Assembly (NCBI GenBank): GCA_945952025.1
Contig: CAMFGW010000005.1
Span: 1-64,000, forward strand
Direction of reading: 5' to 3'
Source of the DNA: an uncultured Paracoccaceae bacterium
GTDB taxonomy: Bacteria > Pseudomonadota > Alphaproteobacteria > Rhodobacterales > Rhodobacteraceae
Length of the DNA: 64,000 nt
Part shown: piece after piece, positions 43,396 through 50,827 of the stretch
Layout of the letters: the number at the start of each line of letters is the position of its first letter
Position numbering within the stretch: the stretch's first letter is position 1
Translations under genes and position numbers: made by a program
Notes under the pieces: generated by a model
Told to the model about the DNA's origin: nothing
What the model saw: only the letters and a program-made list of their open reading frames with translations
The model's database searches: none

Positions 43396-44853
43396 TCAGG
43401 CCGAGACGACGAATTCCGTCATCATGCCGGTCGCCAGATGCGCCATATGGTGGCAGTGCAGCATCCACGCGGCCGGCTCTCCGGCATCGAACGCCACGGT
43501 CACCCGGGCCATTGGCGGCACCAGCACCGTGTCGCGCACCGCACCCGCGAACCGGCCCTGCCCCATGTCCACCACCTGGAACTTGTGGCCGTGCAGGTGC
43601 ATCGGGTGCGACATCATCGACATGTTGTGGAACATGATCTCGACCCGCTGGCCCGTCCGCGCGAGTACGGGCTTGTGCTGGCCATAGGTCGCGCCGTCGA
43701 TGGTCCAGACGTAGGGCTGCATCTGGCCGGCGAGCATCATCATCTTCGTCACGTCCGCCGGGCGGTCGGGCAGCGGCGTCACCGCGCGCAAGCTGGCCTC
43801 TTGCGCCAGGTCGGCCGAGAAGGCGGGCGCGGCCTCGCCCTGCCCCGCGACATGCTCGATGGCGGCGCCGGCGGTGGCAAGGATGATCCCCGTCCGCTCG
43901 ACGGCACCTTCGCGAAGCGCAAGGATCGGGAAGGCGCCACCTTCGGGCGGGACTCTGACCTGCAGGTCCAGCCGCTGGCCCATGGCAATGCCGAAGCGGC
44001 GGCCCGGCAGCGGGACCACAGGCTCGCCGTCGACCGCGACGAGCCGAGTGTCGAGCGCGCCCGTGTCGACCCAGAAGACGGTGGCCGAGGCCGCGTTGAT
44101 GATGCGGACGAGGACCGGGGCGCCCTTGTCGACCCGGACCACCTCGGGGTCGACAAGCGTGCGGTCGTTGGCGAGGTAGGCGTCGAAGTCGAAGTCGTTC
44201 AGGTCCATCGCCATGCCGGACATGGCGGACATGTCCATCGACCCCAATTCCATCTTGCCCATGTCCATGCCTGACATTCCCGACATGCCGCCCGCATCAT
44301 GGCTCATGCCGTGGTCCATCCCGGCCATCGACGCGCCAGAGGTGATCTGCGCCAGCACCTCGGCCGGCGGGGTGAAGGAAAAGTCGTGGAGGAACAGAAC
44401 CACCTCCTGCCGGTCGGGCTCGCGCTCGCGCACGATCAGGGGCGCGGCCAGAAGGCCTATTTCCTGTTCCGGGATATGGGCGTGCATCCAGTGCGTGCCG
44501 GGCCGCGCGGCGAAGTCGTAGCTGCGGCTTTCGCCCGGTTTCAGCATCGGCGCGGGCATGTCGGGCACGCCGTCCTGCACATTCGGCGGGATCTGGCCGT
44601 GCCAGTGGATCAGCGTGTCGAAGTCGAGGCCATTGGCCAGATCGACCGCAAAGCGCTCGCCGGGGGCCAGGATCAGCCCGGGGCGGCCCCCCTCATCCAC
44701 CAGCCCAAGGACGGTCGCCGCCTTGCCGCGAATGTCGAGCGTGCGGCGGGTCGCGGTCAGGCGCCGGGGTGTGGCGGCGCGGGCGGAACAGAGGGGAAGC
44801 AGGGCCATGCCTGCGGAAGCAGCCAGGAAGCTGCGGCGGGAAAGACGGGTCAT
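43396..44853 (-). CDS. Multicopper oxidase (CopA/CueO-like), Met-rich
   Basis: A 485-residue protein with a Tat signal (RLSRRSFLAASAGMALL) and three cupredoxin-type regions. Copper ligands are visible as HWHGQIPP, HWMHAHIPEQE, HPMHLHGHKFQV and HCHHMAHLATGMM, the last giving the type 1 His-Cys-His-Met set. A Met/His-rich insert (GMDHGMSHDAGG and MSGMSGMDMGKMELGSMDM, around 185-220) probably binds Cu(I), as in PcoA/CopA. The role is oxidation of periplasmic Cu(I) and copper tolerance. It is preceded on the same strand by a small secreted protein and a TetR regulator. The MFS with a His tail converges on it. Confidence 0.92.
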   Translation of the reverse strand: MTRLSRRSFLAASAGMALLPLCSARAATPRRLTATRRTLDIRGKAATVLGLVDEGGRPGLILAPGERFAVDLANGLDFDTLIHWHGQIPPNVQDGVPDMPAPMLKPGESRSYDFAARPGTHWMHAHIPEQEIGLLAAPLIVREREPDRQEVVLFLHDFSFTPPAEVLAQITSGASMAGMDHGMSHDAGGMSGMSGMDMGKMELGSMDMSAMSGMAMDLNDFDFDAYLANDRTLVDPEVVRVDKGAPVLVRIINAASATVFWVDTGALDTRLVAVDGEPVVPLPGRRFGIAMGQRLDLQVRVPPEGGAFPILALREGAVERTGIILATAGAAIEHVAGQGEAAPAFSADLAQEASLRAVTPLPDRPADVTKMMMLAGQMQPYVWTIDGATYGQHKPVLARTGQRVEIMFHNMSMMSHPMHLHGHKFQVVDMGQGRFAGAVRDTVLVPPMARVTVAFDAGEPAAWMLHCHHMAHLATGMMTEFVVSA

Positions 44854-44895
44854 GATGGACCTCCTTGCAGGACGAAACGGGTGGGAAGGCGTTCG

Positions 44896-45204
44896 TCAGC
44901 TGCGGGGTGGCGGGGCCTCGGGCGGGTTCGCGCGCGAGGCCATGCGCGGGCGCTCGACCTCGGCGAAGCGCAGGGGCACAGAGGTGACCTGTGCGGGATT
45001 GCCGGGCATCGGCAGAAGCGCCGGAACCTGGCACTGCACCTTGCAGAACGCCGGCAGGGCCTTTGTGCCCATGTCGGCTTTCAGGGTGGCGTGGTGCATC
45101 TCCACCATACCGCAATCCCGCGGCGCCGCGGCCGAAGGCAGGCCCGGCATCAGGGCCAGAAGGCTGACGAGAAGCGTCGCGACAAGGCGGGCGAGGCAGG
45201 ACAT
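44896..45204 (-). CDS. Small exported cysteine-containing protein of unknown function
   Basis: A protein of about 102 residues with a strong signal peptide (CLARLVATLLVSLLALMPGLPSAAA). It is followed by a short mature part containing DCGMVEMHHATLKADM and FCKVQCQVPALL, i.e. three Cys, two adjacent His and several Met. These residues could bind copper in the periplasm. I do not recognise a named family with certainty. It lies 42 bases upstream of the multicopper oxidase on the same strand and probably belongs to the same copper operon. The start ATG at 45204 precedes the signal; an upstream ATG at 45231 adds nine residues. Confidence 0.6.
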   Translation of the reverse strand: MSCLARLVATLLVSLLALMPGLPSAAAPRDCGMVEMHHATLKADMGTKALPAFCKVQCQVPALLPMPGNPAQVTSVPLRFAEVERPRMASRANPPEAPPPRS

Positions 45205-45273
45205 GATGGGGGGAAGATAGTCCTGCGGCACAGGCGGCGGAAGGGCGGCCCTGCACTCGGGGCGCCGATCCGC

Positions 45274-45867
45274 CTAGGGGTCGATCGGCCCCAGCGCGTG
45301 CGACAGGAGTGCGACGGCGGCCGCGCGGGCGCGGGCGGCCGAGAAATCCTCGGGGTCGATCTGCGCCTCGAGCCAGAGCCCGTCGATCAGCGCGAGGACC
45401 GGCAGCGCCAGCGCCCGCGAATCGACCGTCAGCCCGCGTTCCTGCGCATGGCGCGCGATCGCGCCCTCGATCCGCTGGAGAAGCGCCTTGTATTGCACCC
45501 GGTGCGCATCCCTGAGCGTGGGGTTGACCGCGATCTCGCCCCAGAGCGCCAGCCAGATGTTCAGGGGATCGCGCCGGTAAAGCTCGTCCGAGAAGGCGGC
45601 ATTGATGAGGCTTTGCAGGTCCATCGCCCCGTCCGGGATCAGGACCGCCAGGAAGTTCTTGTAGGCGGTGACGTAGACCTCGGACAGCAGACCGTCCTTG
45701 CTGCCGAAATGATGCGCGATCAGCCCGCGAGAGGCGCCGGATTCGCGGCAGATATTGTCGATGGTGAAGGCCTGGATGCCGCCCTGCGCCAGACAGGCAA
45801 GGCCCGCCTCGATCAGCATGGCTGACCGGGCCTCGGCGGTGTAGCGGCGAAAGCGCGGCTCGGTCAT
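45274..45867 (-). CDS. TetR-family regulator, BetI-like
   Basis: A 197-residue regulator. The N-terminal TetR helix-turn-helix is NICRESGASRGLIAHHFGSKDGLL. The C-terminal domain contains LALWGEIAVNPTLRDAHRVQ and ALIDGLWLEAQIDPED, both close to the BetI C-terminal pattern (BetI: ALIDGLWL). BetI senses choline and represses glycine-betaine genes. This protein is divergent from an MttB-family methyltransferase that belongs to betaine-type metabolism. An inverted repeat GACAAG / CTTGTC just upstream of the mttB -35 box is its likely operator. It could instead act on the copper genes downstream on its own strand. Confidence 0.88.
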   Translation of the reverse strand: MTEPRFRRYTAEARSAMLIEAGLACLAQGGIQAFTIDNICRESGASRGLIAHHFGSKDGLLSEVYVTAYKNFLAVLIPDGAMDLQSLINAAFSDELYRRDPLNIWLALWGEIAVNPTLRDAHRVQYKALLQRIEGAIARHAQERGLTVDSRALALPVLALIDGLWLEAQIDPEDFSAARARAAAVALLSHALGPIDP

Positions 45868-45945
45868 CGGTCCATCCTGACGGCCCCCTGATGGCCCCTT
45901 CGCCTTCGTGATGTACGAGCTTCAGCGCGGGGTTGCAAACCGTCG

Positions 45946-46024
45946 GACAAGGTCTGGCGCTTGTCAACGCGCTTGACCGGCTGGCAGCGGCTTTCTACTA
46001 TACGATTGTTCAGCAGTGATGACA
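45946..46024 (+). promoter_or_regulatory. mttB promoter, TetR-type operator and shared leader element
   Basis: Three signals stack up here. GACAAG (45946-45951) and CTTGTC (45960-45965) form an inverted repeat suited to a TetR dimer. TTGACC (45973-45978) and TACTAT (45996-46001) are spaced by 17 bases, giving a sigma70-like promoter for mttB. ATTGTTCAGCAGTGATGACA (46005-46024) matches 18 of 20 bases upstream of soxB, in the same position relative to the -35 box. The mttB start codon is 122 bases further on. Confidence 0.5.
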
Positions 46025-46145
46025 GGTGCGATCCTTGGCACGGAGGGTGTCCGCCGGCCCGTCGGGCGCTCTGACAAGGGGGTGGCACCATGATCCGGTC
46101 TTGCGTCGCAAACCTGCCCGCATGTCCCCTTCCGGGGGCCGGGGC

Positions 46146-47660
46146 ATGAGCCGGCGGGGACCGCGCGCCGCGCGGACGGTGGGCGGGATCACGCAGGCGC
46201 CCTTTGGCCAGGTGCCGCGCGGCTATGCGCCGATCCGGGTGATCTCGGACGATCAGGTCGCGGCGATCCACCAGGCGGCGCTCGACGTCCTGGCGCAGCA
46301 GGGCATCCGGGTGTTGGAGGACCGCGCCCGCGCGCTTTATCGCCAGGCGGGGGCAGAGGTTGCGGGCGACATGGTGCGCCTTGACCCGGGGCTGGTGGCC
46401 GAGCGGCTTTCGACCGCGCCCGGGCATTTCACGCTGGCCGCGCGCGATCCGGCGAAGTCGCTGAAGATCGGCGGGGACAACGTGATCTTCGCCTCGGTCG
46501 GGGGGCCCGCCTATGTCATGGACAGCCTGCGCGGCCGGCGGACCGGCAACTTCGCCGAAATGTGCGATTTCCTGAAGCTCGTGCAGGTTCTCAACGTCCT
46601 GCACCAGGAAGGCGGCTGCCCGTTCGAGCCGATGGACCTGCCCGCGAACACCCGCCATCTGGATGTCTACCGCGCCCAGATCGGCCTTCTGGACAAGTCC
46701 TGGCAGACCCAGACCCTGGGCCGCGCCCGCACCATGGACGGGATCGAGATGGCGGCGATCGCCTTCGGGATGTCGCCCGACGATCTTGTCGGGACGCCGA
46801 TCCTGATGGGGATCATCAACACCAACTCGCCCCGCCAGCTCGACATTCCGATGGCCGAGGGGCTGATCACCATGGCCGAGTTCGGGCAGGTAAACGTCAT
46901 CACCCCCTTCACGCTCGCCGGGGCCATGGCGCCGGTGACGCTTGGCGGTGCGCTCGTCCTGCAACATGCCGAGGCGATGGCGGGGATCGTGCTTACGCAG
47001 ATCGTCCGGCCGGGGGTGCCGGTGGTCTATGGCGGCTTCACCTCGAACGTCGACATGAAGTCGGGCGCGCCGGCCTTCGGGACGCCGGAATATGCCAAGG
47101 CGGCGCAGGCCTCGGGCCAGCTCGCGCGCCATGTCGGCGTGCCGTTCCGGTCGTCGAACGTGACGGCGGCGAACGCGGTCGATGCGCAGGCGGCGTGGGA
47201 AAGCCAGATGGCGCTCTGGGGTTCGATCATGGGGGGCGCGCATGTGATCGAGCATGCGGCGGGCTGGATGCATGGCGGGCTGACGGCGAGTTTCGAGAAG
47301 CTGATCATCGATGCCGAGATGCTGCAGATGATGCAGGCTTACCTGACGCCGATCGACACCGGGGCCGCGTCGCTTGCTGCCGACGCCATCGCCGAGGCGG
47401 GTCCGGGCGGGCATTTCTTCGGCACCGCGCACACGATGGAGCGCTACGAGTCCGCCTTCTACAGCCCGCTTGTCGCCAACTGGGACAACTGGAACAGCTG
47501 GACCGAGCGCGGCTCGGTCGATGCCACGGCACGCGCCGCCGAGATCTGGCCGCAGCTTCTGGCCGACTATGAGGAGCCGCCGCTAGAGGTTGCGCGGGCA
47601 GAGGCACTCGACGCCTTCGTCGCCCGCCGCAAGGCCGAGGGCGGCGCGCCGATGAACTAA
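46146..47660 (+). CDS. MttB-family (trimethylamine/glycine-betaine) methyltransferase
   Basis: A 504-residue MttB superfamily protein with the family segments VISDDQVAAIHQAALDVLAQQGI, VYRAQIGLLDKSWQTQTLGRA and GAHVIEHAAGWMHGGL. Archaeal MttB carries pyrrolysine at an in-frame amber codon; there is none here, so this belongs to the non-pyrrolysine branch that demethylates glycine betaine and related quaternary amines. No corrinoid protein or reactivase is encoded in the window, which is odd for a corrinoid-dependent enzyme. It may use a partner elsewhere or tetrahydrofolate directly. The ATG at 46146 was chosen because earlier ATGs precede low-complexity Arg-rich sequence. It is divergent from the BetI-like regulator. 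Confidence 0.86.
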   Translation: MSRRGPRAARTVGGITQAPFGQVPRGYAPIRVISDDQVAAIHQAALDVLAQQGIRVLEDRARALYRQAGAEVAGDMVRLDPGLVAERLSTAPGHFTLAARDPAKSLKIGGDNVIFASVGGPAYVMDSLRGRRTGNFAEMCDFLKLVQVLNVLHQEGGCPFEPMDLPANTRHLDVYRAQIGLLDKSWQTQTLGRARTMDGIEMAAIAFGMSPDDLVGTPILMGIINTNSPRQLDIPMAEGLITMAEFGQVNVITPFTLAGAMAPVTLGGALVLQHAEAMAGIVLTQIVRPGVPVVYGGFTSNVDMKSGAPAFGTPEYAKAAQASGQLARHVGVPFRSSNVTAANAVDAQAAWESQMALWGSIMGGAHVIEHAAGWMHGGLTASFEKLIIDAEMLQMMQAYLTPIDTGAASLAADAIAEAGPGGHFFGTAHTMERYESAFYSPLVANWDNWNSWTERGSVDATARAAEIWPQLLADYEEPPLEVARAEALDAFVARRKAEGGAPMN

Positions 47661-47689
47661 GGTTGGCGCAAGGCGGGGCGGGCGGGATC

Positions 47690-47889
47690 AGGAAACGCAC
47701 TGCGTTTCCCCAGGCCGTGTGGGAACGGTTCCGCTGGACCATTCGGGTCAATCACAACAAAGGCGGGCGCCTGCCCCGGTGGGCGCGGAAGCGCCCGCCG
47801 ATGGCGGGGCGGGCGCTGGCCGATGGCCTTGGGCCACCGGCCGGGACAGTGGGAGGGGCCTTCGCATGGCAGGGTCACTTGCCCCTGCC
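47690..47889 (-). repeat. Convergent-junction structured repeat, copy 4
   Basis: An inverted copy (200 bases) filling nearly all of the gap between mttB and the convergent DMGDH-like gene. On the plus strand it begins with GGAAACGCAC-TGCGTTTCC (47691-47709), passes through the CACCGGGGCAGGCGC complement and the GGCGGGCGC hairpin, then a pairing GGTGGCC/GGCCATC in which a G-U pair replaces a Watson-Crick pair of copy 2. It ends with hairpin GGCAGGG / CCCCTGCC (47868-47889), eight bases before the opposing stop codon. Confidence 0.85.
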
Positions 47890-47897
47890 ACCCCAAC

Positions 47898-50306
47898 CTA
47901 ACTGCGGATGCGCGTGCCCCTGGGGTCGTAGGCCGGCTCGGCCAGCAGCCGGGCGGCAACCGGTTCGCCGATCACATCGACGGTGAAGCCCCCGGCATCC
48001 TCCAGCGCCTCGGCCGCGACCATTGCCATCGCGAGGCTGGTGCCGACATGGTAGCCATAGGCGCCCGAGGTCACATGGCCCACGACCCGGCCGTCCTTGC
48101 GCACGGCGGTAAAGGGGGCGGCGTCCGCGTCCGGGCTGTCGAGCGCGAAACTCACGAGGCGGCGGATCGGCGCCCCTTCGGCCAGGACGGCGTCGCGGCC
48201 GACGAAATCGGGCTTCTTGCGCTCGATATGGCGGCCAAGGCCCGTCGCCTCGGCCGTTTCGTCGGGGGTGAACTCGGCCGACCAGATGCCGTAGCCCTTT
48301 TCAAGCCTCAGGCTGTCGAGTGCGCGGTTGCCTACGGGGCGCAGGCCCAGATCGCGCCCCGCCTCGATCATCGCCAGGTAGACCTTGCGGTGGTCGGCGG
48401 CGCGGACGTTGACCTCATAGCCCAGCTCTCCGGTCAGCGACAGGCGCGCGACCATGGCACCGGCGCCTGCGACCGTCATGTCGCGGCAGGACAGGAAGGG
48501 GAAGGCCGCGTTCGACATGTCGGCGCTGGCGAGCCGCTCCATCAGCCGCCGGGCGTTCGGGCCGGAAAGGGCGAAGCCTGTCCAGGCGTCCGACAGGTTC
48601 GTCACCGTGACCCCCGTGGCCGGCAGGAAGCCCGCAAACCAGCGCATGTGCCAGTCCTGCAGGTAGTAGGACCCGACCAGCCAGAAGCGGTCCCCGGCCA
48701 GACGGCTCACGGTCAGGTCGCCCATCAGCCTGCCGTTCTGCCCCAACATCGGCCCGAGGCGCACGCGGCCGACGGGCGGCAGGCGGCTCGCCAGCAGCCG
48801 GTCGAGCCAGGCCGCCGCTCCGGGGCCGGACACTTCGTAGCGGGCATAGACGGAACTGTCGAAGACGCCCACCGCCACGCGCACCGCCTTGACCTCTGCC
48901 TCGACAAAGGGCCCCGCATCGGGGCGGCGGAGCGTCGGGGTTTCCACGAACGCCCTGCCGTCCGGCACGAAATACTGCGGCGTCTCCATGCCGTAGGTCA
49001 CGCCGAAGACCGCCCCCTGCCCCGCCAGCACATCATGGCTGGGCGAGGTCTTCATCGGCCGCCCGGCGGGCAGTTCCTCGTTCGGGTAGGAGATGACGAA
49101 GCGGCGGGCGTAGAATTGCGCGGTCTTGGCGCTGAGGTAGTCCTGGTCCGAGGCGAAGGCGCCGTAGCGCGCGACATCCAGGCCGAAGACATCGCCGCCC
49201 GGATCGCCGTCGATCATCCAGTTGGCCAGCACCTTGCCGATGGCGCCCCCCTGGCTGAAGCCGCCCATGCAGCCGCAGGCCACCCAGTAGTTCCTGAGGC
49301 CCGGCACCGGCCCGACCAGCGGATTGCCGTCCGGGGTGAAGGTGAAGGCGCCGTTCACCCATTTGCGGATCCCGGTCTCGCGCAGGCAGGGGAACCGCTC
49401 GAAGCCGATGGTCAGTTCGGGCAGGATGCGCTCGATATCGGGCGGCAAAAGGTCCATGCCGTAGTCCCAGGGGGCACCTTCGGGCATCCAGTGGCGCGGC
49501 TCGCGTTCGTAGACGCCCAGAAGGATGCCCTTGCGCTCCTGCTGCATGTAGGTGAAGCCCTCAAGGTCGGTGACGCAGGCGATCTCGCCGTCGAAGGCCG
49601 CCACCTCGGGGATGTCCTCGGTCACGAGGTAATGGTGCGACATGGGCATGACCGGCAGGTCGATCCCGACCATCCGCCCCACGCGCCGCGCCCAGAGGCC
49701 GGCCGCATTCACCACATGCCCGGCGGTGATCTCGCCCTTTTCGGTCACGAGCCGCCAGCCATCAGACGTCGGGTGAAGCTCCAGGACGCGGTTTCGCAGG
49801 ATGACCTTCGCGCCCCGGTTCCGCGCGGCGATGGCGAAGGCGTGGGTGGTGCCGTGCGGGTCGAGGTAGCCTTCCTGATGGTCATAAAGGCCGCCGATGA
49901 CGCCCGTCGTGTCCAGGATCGGGCAAAGGGCGCGGATTTCCTCGGGGCCGATGATGCGCGTGTCCATGCCCATCACGTCGAAGCGCGATTTCTCGGCCTT
50001 CAGCATCTCGAACCGCGCCGGGGTCGTCGCCAGGCTCATGCCGCCCATCATGTGCATGCCGACGCTCTGGCCGCTTTCGGCCTCGACCTCCTTGTAAAGG
50101 TTGATCGTGTAGTTCTGCAGGGCGGCGATGTTCGGGTTGTCGTTCAGCGCGTGGAAGCCGGCAGCGGCGTGCCAGGTCGATCCGGCGGTGAGTTCGGCGC
50201 GTTCGATCAGCGCCACATCGCTCCAGCCGTGCCTGGCAAGGTGGTATAGGATCGCCGTGCCGACGATGCCGCCCCCGATCACAACGGCGCGGTAATGCTC
50301 AGTCAT
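47898..50306 (-). CDS. Dimethylglycine/sarcosine dehydrogenase-family flavoprotein
   Basis: An 802-residue FAD plus GcvT-domain enzyme, paralogous to the 39437 product. The FAD motif is VVIGGGIVGTAILYHLARHG and the covalent-FAD segment is TAGSTWHAAAGF. The mid-region has GGLYDHQEGYLDPHGTTHAFAIAAR, and the C-terminal folate domain contains SLTGELGYEVNVRAADHRKV. It is expected to demethylate dimethylglycine, giving sarcosine and methylene-THF. It is the last gene of the operon soxB-soxD-soxA-soxG-dmgdh, with its ATG overlapping the soxG stop by four bases. Together with the SoxBDAG enzyme it would carry dimethylglycine to glycine. Its stop codon sits 8 bases from repeat copy 4. Confidence 0.9.
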   Translation of the reverse strand: MTEHYRAVVIGGGIVGTAILYHLARHGWSDVALIERAELTAGSTWHAAAGFHALNDNPNIAALQNYTINLYKEVEAESGQSVGMHMMGGMSLATTPARFEMLKAEKSRFDVMGMDTRIIGPEEIRALCPILDTTGVIGGLYDHQEGYLDPHGTTHAFAIAARNRGAKVILRNRVLELHPTSDGWRLVTEKGEITAGHVVNAAGLWARRVGRMVGIDLPVMPMSHHYLVTEDIPEVAAFDGEIACVTDLEGFTYMQQERKGILLGVYEREPRHWMPEGAPWDYGMDLLPPDIERILPELTIGFERFPCLRETGIRKWVNGAFTFTPDGNPLVGPVPGLRNYWVACGCMGGFSQGGAIGKVLANWMIDGDPGGDVFGLDVARYGAFASDQDYLSAKTAQFYARRFVISYPNEELPAGRPMKTSPSHDVLAGQGAVFGVTYGMETPQYFVPDGRAFVETPTLRRPDAGPFVEAEVKAVRVAVGVFDSSVYARYEVSGPGAAAWLDRLLASRLPPVGRVRLGPMLGQNGRLMGDLTVSRLAGDRFWLVGSYYLQDWHMRWFAGFLPATGVTVTNLSDAWTGFALSGPNARRLMERLASADMSNAAFPFLSCRDMTVAGAGAMVARLSLTGELGYEVNVRAADHRKVYLAMIEAGRDLGLRPVGNRALDSLRLEKGYGIWSAEFTPDETAEATGLGRHIERKKPDFVGRDAVLAEGAPIRRLVSFALDSPDADAAPFTAVRKDGRVVGHVTSGAYGYHVGTSLAMAMVAAEALEDAGGFTVDVIGEPVAARLLAEPAYDPRGTRIRS

Positions 50307-50827
50307 GGATGAACCTCCGTTTCGGATAGGGCGGCCAGAAGCCAGTGCCAGACATGGGGGGTGAGCGGCAGCTCGACGTGAATCTTCGCGCCGTCGGGGC
50401 GCTTTTCGACCAGGACCGGCACACCCGCGAAGGCGACGGCGGCCGAGGCGAGCGGACCGTCGCCCGCCAGCGCGAGCGAGGGGCTGGCGCGGAACAGAAG
50501 CGCCTCGGCCGCCGTGCCGCGCACGTCGATCCTCACATGGGCGTCCGACAGCTGGCTGACGGCGACGCCGTCCTGCCAGCCTTCGTCGAGCGTGACTTCG
50601 GGTGCGGTGACCATCAGCGCGCGATCAGGCGCGATGGGCAGAAGGCAGGCGCAGACGCCCGATATGTGGGTCGCGGCGAGGGCGCGCACGGCGTCCTGCG
50701 GGCCGGACAGCAGGTAGACGCCCCGGTCGCCATGCGCGGCGGTGACGGTCACGCCCCGGCCTTCGATCCGGGCGCGGGACCAGTCGGGGGCGGCGGGCCA
50801 GAATGTGGCGCGGTCGGCGTCAGGCAT
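50303..50827 (-). CDS. soxG: Sarcosine oxidase, gamma subunit
   Basis: A 174-residue subunit of heterotetrameric sarcosine oxidase. Family landmarks are the N-terminal WSRARIEGRGVTVTAAHGD and DGVAVSQLSDAHVRIDVRGTAAEALLFR, then VPVLVEKRPDGAKIHVELPLTPHVWHWL. The gamma subunit resembles a truncated GcvT fold and helps to assemble the complex. Its start overlaps soxA by eight bases and its end overlaps the dmgdh start by four. Confidence 0.9.
   Translation of the reverse strand: MPDADRATFWPAAPDWSRARIEGRGVTVTAAHGDRGVYLLSGPQDAVRALAATHISGVCACLLPIAPDRALMVTAPEVTLDEGWQDGVAVSQLSDAHVRIDVRGTAAEALLFRASPSLALAGDGPLASAAVAFAGVPVLVEKRPDGAKIHVELPLTPHVWHWLLAALSETEVHP

Noticed and set aside
43396-44853. Nitrite reductase or bilirubin-oxidase-like identity for the multicopper oxidase
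   Set aside because: The Met-rich insert, Tat signal and HCHHMAHLATGMM type 1 site fit the CopA/CueO copper-tolerance group better.
46146-47660. Pyrrolysine-containing MttB
   Set aside because: There is no in-frame TAG; the reading frame is continuous, placing it in the non-pyrrolysine branch.
47663-47986. Short open frames inside the four repeat copies with similar peptides (for example RLPRWARKRPP)
   Set aside because: The peptide is frame-shifted or altered between copies while hairpin pairing is kept, so selection acts on the nucleic acid, not on a protein.
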